This document shows positions 1 through 9,435 of a DNA stretch of 64,000 bases, piece after piece. Location: contig MCFE01000065.1 of the NCBI GenBank assembly GCA_002104905.1, positions 62,001-126,000 on the forward strand, in the 5' to 3' direction. The notes below the pieces were generated by a model, which was given only the letters and a program-made list of their open reading frames with translations, was not told the DNA's origin and did no database searches. Position numbers and translations under genes: made by a program. Source of the DNA: Basidiobolus meristosporus CBS 931.73. Taxonomy: Eukaryota > Basidiobolomycota > Basidiobolomycetes > Basidiobolales > Basidiobolaceae. Every line of letters starts with the position of its first letter. Position 1 is the first letter of the stretch.

Positions 1-285
1 CATGGCCGTGGCCAAGCTGCCCAATTGAACTACCTTATCGAGAAGGGTGGATTCAAATACGATGCCACCGCCGACAAGTTCAGCGTTGACTTCACCAAGA
101 TCGAGGAGTCTGTCTCTTCTCTAGTTAAGGAGATCATGACCATTCAAGGCGATGGTGATAAGGCCAAGGCCACCACCTTCTTGAACACCTATGGTGTTAT
201 TAAGGACCACACCGCCAAGGCGCTCGAAAAGTTGAAGAGTGTTCCAACTGATATCCAACCTATCTGGGGCCTTGACAAAAAATAA
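1..285 (+). CDS. Dipeptidyl peptidase III-like (M49) C-terminus, partial
   Basis: The gene enters from the left edge already in frame and codes for 94 residues before a TAA at 283-285. It starts with HGRGQAAQLNYLIEKGGF and ends with VPTDIQPIW. A HGR-x-Q block followed by an N-x-hydrophobic-xEKG stretch, and a VP-x-DI-x-P-[IF] end, are typical of the C-terminal part of M49 zinc dipeptidyl peptidases of the bacterial/plant/fungal type. These enzymes remove dipeptides from the N-terminus of oligopeptides, mostly in the cytosol. The HEXXGH zinc motif would lie to the left of the window and cannot be checked. No intron is seen in this part. The family call is recognition by eye from the tail only. 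Confidence 0.65.
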   Translation, partial: HGRGQAAQLNYLIEKGGFKYDATADKFSVDFTKIEESVSSLVKEIMTIQGDGDKAKATTFLNTYGVIKDHTAKALEKLKSVPTDIQPIWGLDKK

Positions 286-1422
286 TTGCATAATATAAAA
301 CGCACCACTGTATAATTCACTGATCATGTTGCGAAGGGATCGTACTTGGGTAAACCTCCCGCTAATAAACCTTTTTGTTCTACATATCAACCATATTATA
401 TTACTTGTTATGAAAGCGATCGATTAATCTCCATCCAGCATGGTGTTAGTATATAGGTAGACACCCTATGTTCAACTCCCGTCACATAGGTTCCATGACG
501 CAGGCCATATTCAGAGTACTAAAGGAACTCAACAGTCGTCGGTTCTGTTCCAACGAAAAGTGCTTTGTAGTCAAGAGTTGGTGTTTGAAGAACGTTCAAT
601 CCAACAGTGGCAACTCCTCTGTGCTGGTCGCTACGTTTCTATAAAGGGAAAAACAGACGTGCACCAACCTGGCTGAGATTTGGCAAATCCCAAGGTTGAC
701 AAAGCCCTCATGAATCTCACGTGCACGCCGTAGGTGAAACTGCAAAATGGGCGCTTAAGGTATGACATATCGGCGGCTCTGTTATTTCTTTAGCTCTTCG
801 GACAACTTCCAGAAGTATGGGTCCCTGGCTGTTGCATATGAACAGATGCCAAATTAGTTGTACGTCCGCCTGGCAATCACCCCTGACGTAATCGTTTAAG
901 GGATGGTTTTAAGATTGGATTGCATAGATATATTTATATTAGACAATAGTACAGTGCCATCTATTCTGTTTACCCTGAACTTATTACAAAATGCAGCTTG
1001 CTGTACAAACAAATGACAACAAGACCAGCCCCGTTACCTGCCATGATGGCGTAAGCTCATTATGACTTGCCTAGTAGGAAGGCTAGCTTATTTGAGAGAG
1101 CTCGATTAGATTGCAGACCAATCAGGACGCCATCTGCAGGATCACTCAATCAGCATTCACGCTGTTGTCATTAGCACCCTGTGGTGAGGCTTCAAGTGTA
1201 CACACGTAATGGAAGATCCCAGTATGAACCGGATAAAAAGGGAAAATACAAGAGATATCTTGAATGCTAATTATAGTAAACTACGGACACAATGCTTACA
1301 TTCATGATGTTGAATGAAAATGGGATATTTTGTGAGACAGGGGCTTGAGGAGTGGCTTAGAATATATAAGTATTCATATCCGCCCATCTGTGGGATCAAA
1401 CACTCTCTGCTTTCCTTACAAG
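286..1422. other. Intergenic, with a coding-like remnant near 519-780 (-)
   Basis: No intact gene is seen. On the minus strand, 519-780 reads as coding-like protein in pieces (for example TVGLNVLQTPTLDYKALF ending at a TAG at 519-521). Joining the pieces needs a 30 nt intron, shorter than any other here, so a decayed gene is more likely than a live one. A TATA-like ATATATAAG at 1363-1371 lies just upstream of the C2 gene. Confidence 0.3.
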
Positions 1423-1855
1423 ATGTCCGCACAAGTTACCGTTAGTAAGTCCATTTCACTGTGATATATGATAACATTGTACCTCCTGTACTTACACATC
1501 ACTAGTTGAAGGTCGTAATTTGAAGAACAACGATCTGTTCGACAAAATTGATCCTATCTTCAAGCTCTATACTGGACATGGATTCACCTCCAAGGAGAAG
1601 ACCAGTTCCAAGAGAAATGATGCCAACCCTGTCTACAACGAGACATTCAACCTGAAGTACGACAACAGCCATAACGAGCTCCACGTTGAGCTTTTGGATC
1701 GCGAAATGATGGGCCTCGACACCGACAAGGTTGGCTCTACCATCGTCTCCTTGCAGGAAGTTGCTAGCTTGGGGTCTGTAGACAGATGGTACACTCTTCA
1801 GAACAAGCACGGAAAATCCGTAGGTGAGGTTCATCTGAGAATTAGTATTATGTAA
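1423..1855 (+). CDS. Small single-C2-domain protein
   Basis: Two exons, 1423-1444 and 1506-1855, joined over a 61 nt intron (GTAAGT donor, TAG acceptor), give 123 residues. The protein is one C2 domain with almost nothing added: it begins MSAQVTVIEGRNLKNNDLF, the classic first strand and loop, then DPIFKL, an NPVYNETF strand, and LLDREMMGLDTDKVGS. C2 domains bind phospholipid head groups, often with calcium held by loop aspartates. Asp residues are present in the loops (DPIF, LLDRE, GLDTD), so calcium binding is possible but not shown. Fungal single-C2 proteins of about 120-150 residues are common. The start is fixed by the short first exon that completes strand 1. Confidence 0.8.
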
Positions 1856-2321
1856 ATGCCCTTTTAGTACAAAGAATAACTTGGATAATAAATCCGTAAG
1901 ATGTTACCACAGATTTGTTTATGGTCTTTCTGATAGGTGGGCTAACTCGTAGCTCTGATTATGAGGAAGGTATCTAGGTTACATCCCTTTCCTTATCATC
2001 TAGATGGATAACGGGAAATATACGGCGAATGTCACACATACAAATGAATTAGAGCACTCCCGTCTATATCGGTGCAATCCAATCATAGCGACGGATAATA
2101 TTATGGCAATCTGTGCACTCCATTTCACCTGAATATATCTCCATTGGCTGTTATATCAGGATAGTGTTTTCACATGATTTAGTGAACTCCAACAAATATA
2201 TACGAAGTGGATTCGAATTTGGAGTAGAATGCTTCCTAGTCTTGGACCCTTGCTGAGCAACATCAGTAGTTTAACTGGTCTGTTTGTGGAGTTCGTTTTT
2301 CATTCACGTCTAAGATAGAGT
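1856..2321. other. Intergenic
   Basis: AT-rich spacer between the C2 gene and CHO2. A TATATA at 2197-2202 is the only promoter-like string; no coding or repeat signal is seen. Confidence 0.5.
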
Positions 2322-5300
2322 ATGAACATGAGACAGCGAGATTCGATAGCCTCGGATTCCGAGAGCTTCACCTCGGGCTCTGGGTTTAGTGAGGTTGAAC
2401 AGGATCCATTTAAATCTCAGGTCACCTACGGAAAAACATTTTCTGGGAAAAGTATGTAGTTAACCATGCATCCAAAGCAATTTTGTGGCAAGTGGTGCCC
2501 TTGCACCACTAAACCAACAATGAACAGTATCTAACCTTCAATTTGCTCACTACAACCCCTTTCGCCGCGAATGTAGTATTCAAGGTGCCGACCACTTCAG
2601 ATATGTTGACTACCTTATTCGATCCCATTGTTGAGAAATCGGCGTTTGATTATTTCACCCTGGGCGTTCTCTGTTTCCAAGCAGCGCTTTTCTTCGTGCT
2701 CCCAAGCGACTTTCGGAAGCACTTTTTCCTAGGGTGTTTTCTACTTTGGCGAACGACTTACAATCTTGGACTGGGGCTACTGTTGAAGTACCAAAGTAAC
2801 AAGCGAGGCTTGGTCGCTTTGGCTCGAAAGACCAGAATATTTGACCAGAATAAAGGTGGCAAATATCACTCATGGCTTAAGAATGTGTTGACCGCGAAAA
2901 TGGAAAAAGACTACGATTTTGAGGTGTTTCCAAGTCAAGCTGGCTCAGCATATAATCAGCCAACTAACCCCTATCTTGACATATATGTTTAGTCAGTGCC
3001 CATCGAGTTTAATACGTGGCTTCTCTTCCGACAAGTGGTAGATCTTATCCTTGTGAATGATTTCACATCTTATGTCTGCTTCGCCTTTTCGTTCATGCAG
3101 ACCCACGAAACCCATGGGTTCGCCTTCAACCTGCTACGGTGGGTTGGAGGCATTTTCCTTGTGACATTCAATCTATGGGTGAAGATAGATGCACATCGAG
3201 TGGTGAAGGACTTTGCTTGGTGTACGTACAGGATTCATTCTAGCGCAAATCCCAGATCCATCCAACTAATGCTTCTTGGCCGCTTCAGACTGGGGCGATT
3301 TTTTCTTCCTCCTCGAGCAACCACCGACATTTGATGGCGTGTTTGAGATGGCACCACAACCGATGTACTCTGTTGGCTATGTAGGCCTCTACGGAATCTC
3401 ATTAATGACCGCTAGCTACACTGTGCTATACATCAGTCTTTTGGCGCATGCCGCCCAATTCGCATTTCTTTGCTTTGTGGAAAATCCTCGTATGTCTTGA
3501 TTTTCAAATTTGGCAAGAGCATCGATGCTGACATTGATCTAGATATTGACAAGGTCTACGGCGCGCCACAGCCCCCTAAACGTTATCGAGTACCCCCCGA
3601 GCACAACGCCGAGAACAAGGAGCATTGTGGCTCTCCCCTCAAGCAATATGCCGCTAGAGACATTCACAACTCTTACTTTCGCCGGGATTTAATCGTCTTC
3701 AAAAATTTCGACTTCTTCCGCTCCAACGACCTGTTTCTTGTTCTGATTATGCTCTATGGTGGGGTTGTCATCCCATTACTGGCCAACAGGAGTGAGCGCA
3801 CTTTCACATGGTTCCTGATAGGCCAATGCCTTGTGTGGCGATTGATCCACAATTATGTTTTGGGAGCAGTGTTGTATTTTCAAAGCATCGCGAAGTTCTG
3901 GACCAAGCACTTTATAAAGCATGGAAGTACAAACAAAGAGGCCTTTGAGAGCTGGAAGAGGCAAGCTACCAGTCTCACATGTGGCTGTTGGTCATTCCCT
4001 AACTTTTTCTCCGTAGCATTTTCAACCTTTCTCTGAGTATGACCTATGTATCTTTCCTTGCCGTAGCCATCAAGACCTATAACTTGCCGCCTGATTGGAC
4101 ATATGGTACAGTGTTGTTACGGCACACGTTTGGGCTGCTGCTGATCGCGCTTCATATATGGAGCTCGGTTGCTGCGTTTGAGGTGCTTGGCGATTTCGGG
4201 TGGTTTTATGGGGATTTCTTCATTGACGAATATCCAGCTACGCTCAGCTACACAGGCATCTATAGATTCCTAAACAACCCAGAAAAGTTGATCGGCCACG
4301 CGGCGTTTTGGGGGATCACGCTGATGAGCAACAGTAGAGCTCTCTGTGCACTCACTTTGTTCTCACATGTTTCCAATTTCTTGTTCTTGCAGTATGTTGA
4401 GGGCCCACATATGCGCAGACTCTACGGAAGTGGGCTTCGTAAGGAAGCCGGGCTCTTACGATCTGTGAAGACCGCCAAGTTCATCCCTGAGCCGATCAAG
4501 GAAAAGTTGGAGGAAACCCCGGAGATTCAAATGCTTGTCATGAACACAAAAGCGGCCGAAAAGATTGTCGAGCGGGTTACGGAGTCTTTCGAAAAAGTGG
4601 CCGAAAGGGTGGTGGAAGAGACAACGGGCATCGTTGATAAAGCAAAACCAAAGCTGCAGGAGATCATCTCGGAAACCAAAAGCATCATCACCCAATCCCA
4701 CGCTATAATAGCAGAGGTTGGACTGATTTCGGAACAGAGCTTGGATTCATTGCAGTATTCACTGGACATCCAGCATTCTTGTTTGACATCTTCTCTCGCT
4801 TTCCCCCTTGGCGAACCTATTAGAGTGGTCTGGAATGCACCTAGTGAACACAGCAAAGAGGACTGGGTGGGGATTTACAAACTGGGAGCAAACGCCTCAA
4901 GTAAGATCACGTCCGTCCCCTCCAAAGGCCGCTATCTCTATGTTTCCAGCAGAAAGAGCGAAGAATATGAAGCGGAGTCCTCGGACTCTGATGACATTGG
5001 GCTTCCAACTAGCGGAGAGATGGTGTTCACAGTGGATAAGCTGCCGTGGGAGCCTGGGAGCTATGAGTTTAGATACCATCACAATGGCAAACACACAGTA
5101 TTGGCCTCAACTCAGCCATTCGAGATCTTTGTCGACGTTTTGAACCAGAACCCAACACAACAGGAGATTCAGGACTCTCTATTCCCGGTGATCCAACGCT
5201 GTTTAGCCCTTGACCCCGTACATTTCCCTGAATTACACAGGGATGAGTTCGACGGCCTCAAAGAGTCGGACGCCAAAAAAATAGTGTACGCGATCAGGCT

Positions 5301-5400
5301 GATGTACGGTGTAGAGTTTTCCTGGAAAGTGATCGATATGGATGCCAACGTTCACAGCCTCGCAGGCCGAATCCATCACGCATTGAAGGTCTTGCAGTAG
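2322..5400 (+). CDS. CHO2: Phosphatidylethanolamine N-methyltransferase (Cho2 type)
   Basis: Transfers the first methyl group from S-adenosylmethionine to phosphatidylethanolamine in the ER membrane, on the route to phosphatidylcholine. Six exons (2322-2451, 2577-2923, 2993-3221, 3289-3489, 3543-3960, 4017-5400) keep one frame for 902 residues, normal for fungal Cho2. Recognisable blocks are [72 protein letters not shown] and, in the second methyltransferase half, [11 protein letters not shown] and [10 protein letters not shown]. After the last membrane segments comes an amphipathic helical stretch (about residues 585-640) and a beta-rich C-terminal domain containing [19 protein letters not shown] and [18 protein letters not shown], as in other fungal Cho2 proteins. 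The fifth intron (3961-4016) starts with GC instead of GT. Exon joins were chosen because they restore conserved blocks. Confidence 0.93.
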
Positions 5401-5703
5401 AACGCTTTTCCCTGATCCGCCTATTCTTGTAAATCAACACAACGCTTTGAAACCCCATCCCGCTCATGTCAAATCCAATTATAGAATAATTACATAGCCA
5501 ATTACTAGAGATTAAAATAACGTGAATTGATGCACTATTTACAGTGATGATCAGGTGATCCCATTGGGCCGTTTCGAATTTCATAAATCTGCTCTTCCAC
5601 TGTCATTGGTTTTCGTGGTGCCCTATATAATAGGGGATTTTTCGCGTCCTTCCAGCAGATTGATTACAGCTCCAGTTTAGCAGTGCTGCCTAGTCCCCCG
5701 CCC
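5401..5703. other. Intergenic, EAF7 promoter region
   Basis: Short spacer. CTATATAATAGGG at 5623-5635 is a likely TATA element about 75 bp before the EAF7 start codon. Confidence 0.4.
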
Positions 5704-6512
5704 ATGGACGACTTTGAGAAAGACGAAGTCCCAAAAACCGAGCTCTCCTCCGAATTGTCCGATTCCGAGAGGTTCGTGTGGCTTCCACAGATGGAAATTG
5801 CCCTTTTTCAAGCGATGGGAAGAAACAAACCTGTCGGTAAGTAGGCAAGAAGCGGTCTTCTACCTACACCCTTCTCACACTTATTTCTACCCGAAACATT
5901 CAGGCATTCACAAACACTTTCGAATGGCCAATATTGTTCGACTGTACAACGCAAATAGTCCGGTGAAATGTACCGCCTCAGACATTTGGGAGTACCTTGG
6001 GGAATTGTTTAACCTCGATTTCCTGGATGAACTGGTGGGTTTCGTATTGTGCAGAGCTGCTCCCTCTTTGCCAGCAACAGCAACTTACAGGGTTTCTTTA
6101 GGAGGATGAGAGTGAGGAAGGGCATTATTATAACGGGGCGCCGGATCCCTTTGCTGAGAATGAGTTTTCCCTTGATTCATACGAGTTCAACGATCCACCA
6201 CAGGAGGAAGTAAAGCTAGAAACCGAAAACTTGGAGAAGGAGCACTCGCCTACTCCCTCTTCGGCAGATACTTCCGCCGTCTCCACCCCTGAGCCAGAAG
6301 GTAACTATAGCGCTTCGCTCATATTTTCTCCCTCCGCCTGCCACATCTTCCGAACGCTCATTTTTAACGCACCTCAAGGGTTAGTCAAGCGTAATCGGCG
6401 GCGAGTCCGATCCGACTCTAAACCTTCCACGCCGAGTGTGTCCACCCGAAGACGAACCCGAGCTGCATCCCCGATCTCGACGAGAATCACTCGAGCCTCA
6501 GCGAAGCGATAA
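5704..6512 (+). CDS. EAF7: NuA4 histone acetyltransferase subunit Eaf7/MRGBP
   Basis: Exons 5704-5836, 5904-6034 and 6102-6300, then 6385-6512 if a final 84 nt intron (6301-6384, TTTAAC near its end, TTAG acceptor) is removed; without it the frame stays open, so this intron is optional. The N-terminal 85 residues match the CT20/MRGBP family: VWLPQMEIALFQAMGRNKPVG, then IHKHFRMANIV, VKCTASDIWEYLGELFNLD and LDE. In human MRGBP and yeast Eaf7 this domain ties the protein to the MRG protein of the NuA4/TIP60 complex in the nucleus. The rest is acidic, then Ser/Thr-rich, and ends in a basic tail (KRNRRRVRSDSKPSTP, STRRRTRAAS) that looks like a nuclear localisation or DNA-contact region. Confidence 0.88.
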
Positions 6513-6907
6513 CTTTTTTGTATAAAGTAGCATAGATCTTGTACAGCATACTAAGGGAGTTATTTTAATCACGTCCCTGCTTTTAGCTCCACCACATGTA
6601 TCATCTTGAATAAACACTCTCATGACCCCAACACGTGACTACCCGAACATCCATTGCACGCACTCGTTGGATGTGGGCCTGCTTGGCTCTACACCAGGAT
6701 GATGATTAATCGTTTGAGATGAGAAAATCACTTGACTTGGATGGCAATATAGGTTAACCAGTTGGGAAATTTCTGCTTTCTCCCCTCCAAGGACTTCCTT
6801 AGTGTACGTTTCCGTTTCGATTTCGCCAGCAAACCTAGACCGGTGTTCTTTTTTGTAGACATATTCACATATTTCCATACATTCCAATTCAATACTCGAT
6901 AACTAAG
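6513..6907. other. Intergenic, 4E-BP upstream region
   Basis: No coding signal seen. A CACGTG at 6630-6635 (E-box palindrome) lies about 270 bp upstream of the 4E-BP start; its function is not known. Confidence 0.35.
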
Positions 6908-7445
6908 ATGGCCTCCAACCTCTCTCCCAACGTCTCGGTCGCTAGAGATATACCCATTGTTAGAAGAGCTGAGCCTGGGACCCCACTACCTGCCGACTAC
7001 AGTACCACTCCTCATGGCACCATCTTCTCGACTACTCCTGGGGGTAAGAACTTTTCGTCAGCTTCTTGATCTATTTCATACATTGATTCCTTCGATCAAA
7101 CAAAGGAACCAAGATCATTTACGATCGCAACACCCTCCTTCAACTACGCAATTCCCCTCTTTCTAGAACCCCACCTACCAACCTGCCCTTCATCCCTGGA
7201 GTGACCCGAGCCTCAGTAGGCGCCACCACCGGAACCTCCCATCTTCAGCATTCCTTCACCCCCGCTTCCTTGTTGGAAACCACCCACGAAAGTAGTGAAG
7301 GGGAGGAAGAGGAGGAAGAGGAAGAACAGCCCAACGAAGGTTGGTTCCAGAACATTTCTACTCTCATAAACACCACCACTAACCCCCGTCCTCTCAAGCA
7401 GAACAACATAAGGATGCCGATATGTTCGACATGGAGATGGAATAG
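6908..7445 (+). CDS. eIF4E-binding protein (4E-BP), metazoan type
   Basis: Exons 6908-7043, 7106-7339 and 7402-7445 give 137 residues. Residues 27-45 read [20 protein letters not shown], matching the animal 4E-BP block that holds the two priming TOR phosphorylation sites (TP pairs). Next comes [15 protein letters not shown], the canonical eIF4E-binding motif YxxxxL-hydrophobic, then [11 protein letters not shown], also as in animals. After a run of nine or more acidic residues the protein ends [15 protein letters not shown] fits the TOR signalling (TOS) motif, FEMDI in human 4E-BP1. The role would be to block cap-dependent translation when TOR is low. The last intron ends CAAGCAG, so either AAG or CAG could be the acceptor, changing one residue. 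Baker's yeast uses unrelated Caf20 and Eap1, so a true 4E-BP in a fungus is notable. Confidence 0.9.
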
Positions 7446-8059
7446 AAGCAGCTTCGTATGTAGTAGAGTAGTTCTGGCCATGTTTGATTCTTTCAATTAC
7501 TGCATTGTTTTGTTGGATAGTGAGCATCACATTGTCCGAACCCGAAAAGTAAAGGAAGTTTCGTTCAAAATTTCTCTGCCCCTGTTTCTGTCTCTATCCT
7601 TATTTCTTCACCTCATCATCTCGTTTAATGAGTGGTTGTTCCATTGCTGGGTGGACACCGTGACGAACTGGTGTTGATTCGCCACTCGACCACCTCGAGC
7701 TTAGGAGCCACCTCCAAACATCGTCATTTGATTTGTTTCACCTTGGCATTGCTCATATATCTTTCGGTTAGTTTTCATTTGACGATTCAGAAAGCGAAAG
7801 TTCCCTAGCCTCGGAAAGGAAACATCTCGAATATCACGTGACATCTCCCGCAATCCCAACCCTTCCTATAGAAACGGTTGTAAGAAATAGCTTATCTATG
7901 TTTATTGATGCCAACTGATGGAAGGTCAGTGAACTCTCGGACTTACATATGGCCGACGCATTCATAAGCCGACCAATCTACTGAGGCGCGAAATTCCGAT
8001 ATAAGGTGGGGCCGGGTAGTCGGGGTCGCACAATTCTCTTGATCAACAACAGCATCGAC
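7446..8059. other. Intergenic
   Basis: An open frame continues from 7201 through the 4E-BP introns to 7677, but it is out of frame with the 4E-BP after the second intron and not protein-like. No other signal seen. Confidence 0.4.
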
Positions 8060-9202
8060 ATGTCTAATAAGGGGCCATTACCCTCCGGATGGGAGGAGAA
8101 GTTCACTCCAGAAGGAAGAGCATACTGTAAAGTGACATTTGACCTAGCCTAGATGCGAATGGTTACCCAGATCGGCTAAACTTGCTTTGCTTTTCTAGAT
8201 GTCGACCACAACCGTCAAATCAGCACCTGGGTCGATCCCCGAGAGGAGCGTTACGACTCTCCCCCGCCGTACAACCCGGTTGAATCGCAAACCTCCCAAA
8301 ACTCCATGCCAATGCCAGCACCCATGGGTATGTCCGCCCAACCCGAACTTCCGCAGCGTCGTCCCGAGTACGGGGACAACAAAGCCCCCTCCCCTTCCCC
8401 ATACCCACCCAACCAAGCGCCGTATCGCGAAAATGACCATGTCAGCCCCCCTCCCTCTTCCCCTTCAGCTCGTTCATATGACTCTCCGGCCACGCGCGCC
8501 CCCTACGGCCAACCCCCTCAAAACTCGTATGGTCCACCGCCGCCAAATGGACCATATGGTCGACCCCCACAGAACAACTATGGGCCACCACCTCAGAACC
8601 AATATGGACCACCCTCTCAAAATCCCTATGGCCAGCCACCTCAGAACCCATACGGGCCACCACCTCAAAACCCCTATGGCCGGCCACCTCAGAACCCATA
8701 CGGGCCACCACCCCAAAACCCCTATGGCCAGCCACCTCAGAACCCATACGGACCACCACCACAAAACTCCCCCTACGGTGCTCCACCTCCGAATGCTGCT
8801 TACCGACCACCGGTACAGAATCCATACAACGCACCTCCCCAAAATGCCACCTACCTGAACCGACCCCCACAGAACGGTAATGGGTACAACAACCCACCCA
8901 GTAACGGCTACTCCGCGCCCGCCCCGGCCCAATCCACGACCACAAAGCCGGCCACCAGCACCAAGAAGATCTCCAACAAGAAATTGTTGGGCGGGATCGC
9001 GGGAGGCGCATTGGCAGGCCTGCTGGTGGGTGACCTGATCTCGGACGAACGCCGTTACGACGATTATGGTGGCTACGGGGATGGGTATTACGGTGGGGGC
9101 GAAACGGTCATCGTGAACGAGGATAACACTTTCGTGGATGACGGTTTCGGTGGGGGATACGACGATTTTGGTGGAGATGGTTTCGGCGACAACTTCTTTT
9201 AA
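8060..9202 (+). CDS. WW-domain, Pro/Gln-repeat protein, Wwm1-like
   Basis: Exons 8060-8126 and 8199-9202 give 356 residues. The N-terminus is one WW domain: LPSGWEEKFTPEGRAYYVDHN then STWVDP, with the first Trp, the YY pair and the second Trp-x-x-Pro in place. WW domains bind proline-rich peptides. The middle (about residues 90-235) is a Pro/Gln/Tyr/Asn repeat built on NPYGPPPQ and NPYGQPPQ. The C-terminus has a Gly-rich hydrophobic stretch (LLGGIAGGALAGLLVGDLI) followed by an acidic Gly/Tyr/Asp/Phe tail ending in DNFF. This order (WW, PQ-rich spacer, Gly-rich hydrophobic patch, Asp/Gly/Phe tail) is that of yeast Wwm1, which interacts with the metacaspase Mca1. Function here is inferred from that architecture. 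The start is set by the WW domain opening. Confidence 0.82.
8620..8765 (+). repeat. In-frame 48 bp tandem repeat in the WW protein gene
   Basis: About three near-identical copies of a 48 bp unit coding NPYGQPPQNPYGPPPQ, set in a longer run of looser 24 bp versions from about 8500 to 8860. The copies differ at a few mostly silent sites, so copy number may vary between strains. Confidence 0.8.
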
Positions 9203-9435
9203 TCACTCGTCCCCCTCGCCATCCAACCACTCCTGGCATGGCATGGCATTGCATCCCGTCTCCCCCCACCCTCTTCCCAATGTGTAAACCTCTTATAGAG
9301 TAATGAAGATCAATGTCAAATAGCTTGTGTTCAATAAATCTCTGCGTCATATTAGACAATTAGAATCTATATTATACAATGGTTTACATGGGGTTATATG
9401 CTTGTATATCGCGTGGTTCGAGGAAATTTTCCGTC

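Noticed and set aside
1502-1834. Minus-strand ORF over the C2 gene
   Set aside because: Antisense shadow; the plus strand codes a complete C2 domain.
8195-9011. Long minus-strand frames over the WW protein gene
   Set aside because: Shadow frames produced by the Pro/Gln repeat on the opposite strand.
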